Of a stretch of 64,000 nucleotides of DNA, positions 62,038 through 64,000 are shown one piece after another. The DNA is from Bradyrhizobium sp. JYMT SZCCT0180 (GTDB lineage Bacteria; Pseudomonadota; Alphaproteobacteria; Rhizobiales; Xanthobacteraceae), in assembly GCF_018130165.1 (NCBI RefSeq), contig NZ_JAFCLZ010000036.1:1-64000 (forward strand), read 5' to 3'. A program made the position numbers and the translations under genes. Every line of letters begins with the position of its first letter. Within the stretch, counting starts at the first letter, position 1. The notes beneath the pieces were generated by a model, which was not told the DNA's origin, searched no databases, and saw only the letters and a program-made list of their open reading frames with translations.

Positions 62038-62664
62038 TCAAATTCCCAGCGCGGCAAGCGCCTTTGCGACGTCATCGGGCCCTGTCACGTGCACCGCGGC
62101 CAGGCCGCGCGACCGCGCGCCGTCGATGTTGGCGGCGGAATCGTCGAAGAACACGATGCGGGAGGCGGGAACACCGATCGCCTTGACGACATGATCATAG
62201 GCCGCCGCGTCGGGCTTTCGAAGCCCGATCGTCGATGACAAATAGATTTCGCGGAAATGGCCGAGCACGCCGGCATAGGCCTGGCTGAAATGCACGACAT
62301 GCGCGTTATTGGTGTTGGAGAAGGCATAAAGCGGCAGCCGTTGTCCGGCGCGCGCCAGCGATGCTGATATATCGGGCATTTCGCCGGCGAAGATCGCGTT
62401 CCAGCCTTCCAGGAACTCGGCGTCGGATATGCCGATACCGAGCGAGACTCGCAGGCCTGCGAAGAATTCGGCGTCGCTGATCTCGCCCCGCTCGTGACGA
62501 TGCCAGGCGTCATTGGGCAAGAACCGCTCGACCAGCTGTGCGGGCTCGCAGCGGGCATGGCCGGCCCAGGTGGCGACCACCTTGCCGAAATCGATATCGA
62601 GCACGACGCGTCCGAGATCGAACAGCAGCGCGTCGGCGGAGTTGGGGAGAAGCGGGGCGTTCAT
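62038..62664 (-). CDS. HAD-family phosphatase, YihX-like
   Basis: 208 aa. Motif I is ALLFDLGRVVLDIDF (D-x-G instead of D-x-D, as in E. coli YihX), motif II Ser/Asn in YAFSNTNNAHV, motif III Lys in IGLRKPDAAAYDHV and motif IV VFFDDSAANIDGA. The relatives hydrolyse sugar phosphates such as glucose 1-phosphate. First gene of a two-gene unit with moeA. Confidence 0.88.
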   Translation of the reverse strand: MNAPLLPNSADALLFDLGRVVLDIDFGKVVATWAGHARCEPAQLVERFLPNDAWHRHERGEISDAEFFAGLRVSLGIGISDAEFLEGWNAIFAGEMPDISASLARAGQRLPLYAFSNTNNAHVVHFSQAYAGVLGHFREIYLSSTIGLRKPDAAAYDHVVKAIGVPASRIVFFDDSAANIDGARSRGLAAVHVTGPDDVAKALAALGI

Positions 62665-62817
62665 GCCAGACCTTTACAAAACTGGACCGCTCTGGGCAAC
62701 GACTGGCTGCAGCCGGCGAAATGCGTGTTTTTGCGAGCAATTTCCGCCCAATCCAGCATTTAGGCCGGCGCGGGAGCTGTGCTATTCGTTTGCCAGGAAA
62801 GTCCGGGGAGTGATCGC

Positions 62818-63120
62818 ATGAAAATGATTGGCATCGTGGCTGTGATGGTCTTGCTGGCCGGGCCGGCGTTGGCCCAGCAGGCACCCGTTCAAAGATACGG
62901 GGAGGAGGACAAGGAAAAGACGCGATCGGATATCGCAGCGGAGAAGGAGGCCGAGCGGGCTTACAAGCGGTCGCTGGGCAATATTCCGGAGCAAAAGAGC
63001 ACCGATCCCTGGGGAACCGTGCGCAGCGACAATGCCGCCCCGAAAGCCGCCGCCAAGCCGCCGGCAAAACCGAAGGCAGCCAAAACGGATACCAAGACCG
63101 AGACCACCGCAAAACAATAA
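62818..63120 (+). CDS. Small exported Lys/Ala-rich hypothetical protein
   Basis: 100 aa. Clean signal peptide (MKMIGIVAVMVLLAGPALAQ) followed by a charged helical part (EEDKEKTRSDIAAEKEAERAYK) and a low-complexity Ala/Lys/Pro/Thr tail (AAAKPPAKPKAAKTD). GGGGAG 7 bases before the ATG at 62818. Function unknown; tail-type suggests periplasmic or envelope contact. Confidence 0.7.
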   Translation: MKMIGIVAVMVLLAGPALAQQAPVQRYGEEDKEKTRSDIAAEKEAERAYKRSLGNIPEQKSTDPWGTVRSDNAAPKAAAKPPAKPKAAKTDTKTETTAKQ

Positions 63121-63200
63121 TAGCCGGCCGCCGGCAGCTTGCCGGGACAGCGATGGCCAGGATTCGGGGAAACCGGCGAGAACGCAAGCAAGGAACAACA

Positions 63201-64000
63201 ATGTCGAACACGCTGCTGTTTTCGCCGGTGACGATCCGCGGCATTGAGCTGAAGAACCGCATCGTGGTGCCGCCGATGCACCAATATTCCGCCGTGAAGG
63301 GTTTTCCCACCGACTGGCACCTGATGAACTCAGGCAAATTCGCCGCCGGCGGCGCCGGGCTTGTCGTCGTCGAATCGACCAAGGTCGAGCGCCGCGGTTG
63401 CGGCACGGTCGGCGATCTCGGCATCTGGGACGATGCCTTTGTTGAGCCGCTCGGCCGCCTCGTCACATTCATCCATCAGCAGAATGCGGTCGCCGGCATC
63501 CAGCTCGGCCATTCCGGCCGCAAGGCGCGCGCGACCCGGCCGTGGGAAGGCGACCGGCCGCTGCAGCGGACGCCCGAGATCGAGGATTGGGACGCCTGGT
63601 CGCCGGTGGCGCCGAGCGCGATTGCCCATAGCGAAAAATGGCCGGTGCCGAAGGCGCTGGAACGCCATGAGGTGAAAGACCTGGTGCAGGCCTGGGGCGA
63701 GGCCGCGCGGCGCGCCCATGAGGCCGGCTTCGACGTGCTGGAGCTGCACGGCGCGCACGGCTATCTCGTGCATCAATTCTTGTCCGAGCGAGCCAACCAG
63801 CGCACCGACGAATATGGCGGCTCCGAGGCCAACCGGATGCGCTTCATCACCGAGATCACCGAAGCGGTGCGCACGCACTGGCCCGACCACAAGCCGCTGT
63901 TCGTCCGCCTGTCGGTGGAGGACAACGCTGGATGGGGACCGGAGCAAAGCGCGCGGCTGGCGAAGATCCTCAAGGCCAAGGGCGTCGACGTCATCGACTG
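63201..64000 (+). CDS. NADH:flavin oxidoreductase, old yellow enzyme family (partial)
   Basis: First 266 residues of a TIM-barrel FMN enzyme; the 3' end is outside the window. LFSPVTIRGIELKNRIVVPPMHQYSA, GIQLGHSGRKARATRPW and ELHGAHGYLVHQFLSERANQRTDEYGGS are diagnostic for the YqjM-like class; the His pair and Tyr for substrate binding are there, while the redox-tuning Cys of YqjM (motif PPMCxY) is His (PPMHQY). AGGAACAACA precedes the ATG. Confidence 0.92.
   Translation, partial: MSNTLLFSPVTIRGIELKNRIVVPPMHQYSAVKGFPTDWHLMNSGKFAAGGAGLVVVESTKVERRGCGTVGDLGIWDDAFVEPLGRLVTFIHQQNAVAGIQLGHSGRKARATRPWEGDRPLQRTPEIEDWDAWSPVAPSAIAHSEKWPVPKALERHEVKDLVQAWGEAARRAHEAGFDVLELHGAHGYLVHQFLSERANQRTDEYGGSEANRMRFITEITEAVRTHWPDHKPLFVRLSVEDNAGWGPEQSARLAKILKAKGVDVID

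Overview
The window reads as chromosomal DNA of a Bradyrhizobium-like alphaproteobacterium (Hyphomicrobiales, Nitrobacteraceae). The grounds are: GC-rich coding with long antisense shadow frames; a five-gene copper locus matching the Bradyrhizobium pcuABCDE operon; an alphaproteobacterial short ProS; GTTC-N7-GTTC LexA boxes; the order rpsB-tsf-pyrH-frr-uppS-cdsA-dxr-rseP-bamA-lpxD-fabZ-lpxA-lpxI-lpxB; and interspersed palindromic repeats of the kind I remember from these genomes. I see no rRNA, tRNA or CRISPR array.

Layout. 1-3260: a CUT2-type sugar ABC transporter on the minus strand, with its permease cut by the window edge. 3418-3825: a single-domain globin. 4336-9884: the pcu copper-acquisition operon, in which pcuD carries a palindromic repeat in frame inside its signal-peptide region. 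9885-10891: a gene-free block of repeats. 10892-15575: proS, two tandem ~90 % identical LolC/E permeases and lolD. 15923-18156: an outer-membrane barrel protein, several small proteins (three with look-alike promoters that would give leaderless mRNAs), and a 32-residue membrane peptide behind a LexA box. 18368-22715: dnaE, an orphan antitoxin-like gene and a lipoprotein. 22804-29215: two divergent acyl-CoA catabolism units around a TetR regulator. 29427-30426: a CBS protein and a YbaK-type deacylase.

30821-46056 is the translation / isoprenoid / envelope operon: ribosomal protein S2, EF-Ts, UMP kinase, ribosome recycling, undecaprenyl-PP and CDP-DAG synthesis, MEP-pathway DXR, the RseP protease, BamA, and lipid A plus fatty acid enzymes. 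Several neighbours overlap by 1-8 bases. A KTSC-domain gene sits convergently behind fabZ.

46059-51870: a GFA-family protein, citrate synthase, GluRS and a divergent GlnRS. 52014-56345 looks accessory: an alpha/beta hydrolase, tiny membrane proteins, and a complete 2025-bp IS1595-family element with terminal inverted repeats, an 8-bp target duplication and three passenger genes. One passenger has a RusA-like motif. 56407-64000: comEC, two lineage-type hypotheticals, lexA with its own box, moeA, a YihX-like phosphatase, a small exported protein and the start of an old-yellow-enzyme family oxidoreductase.

The most interesting items are the SOS-boxed micro-membrane protein next to dnaE (a candidate SidA-type division inhibitor), the RusA-like passenger of the IS1595 element, the repeat that rewrote the pcuD N-terminus, the shared leaderless promoters, and the tandem lolC/E duplication.
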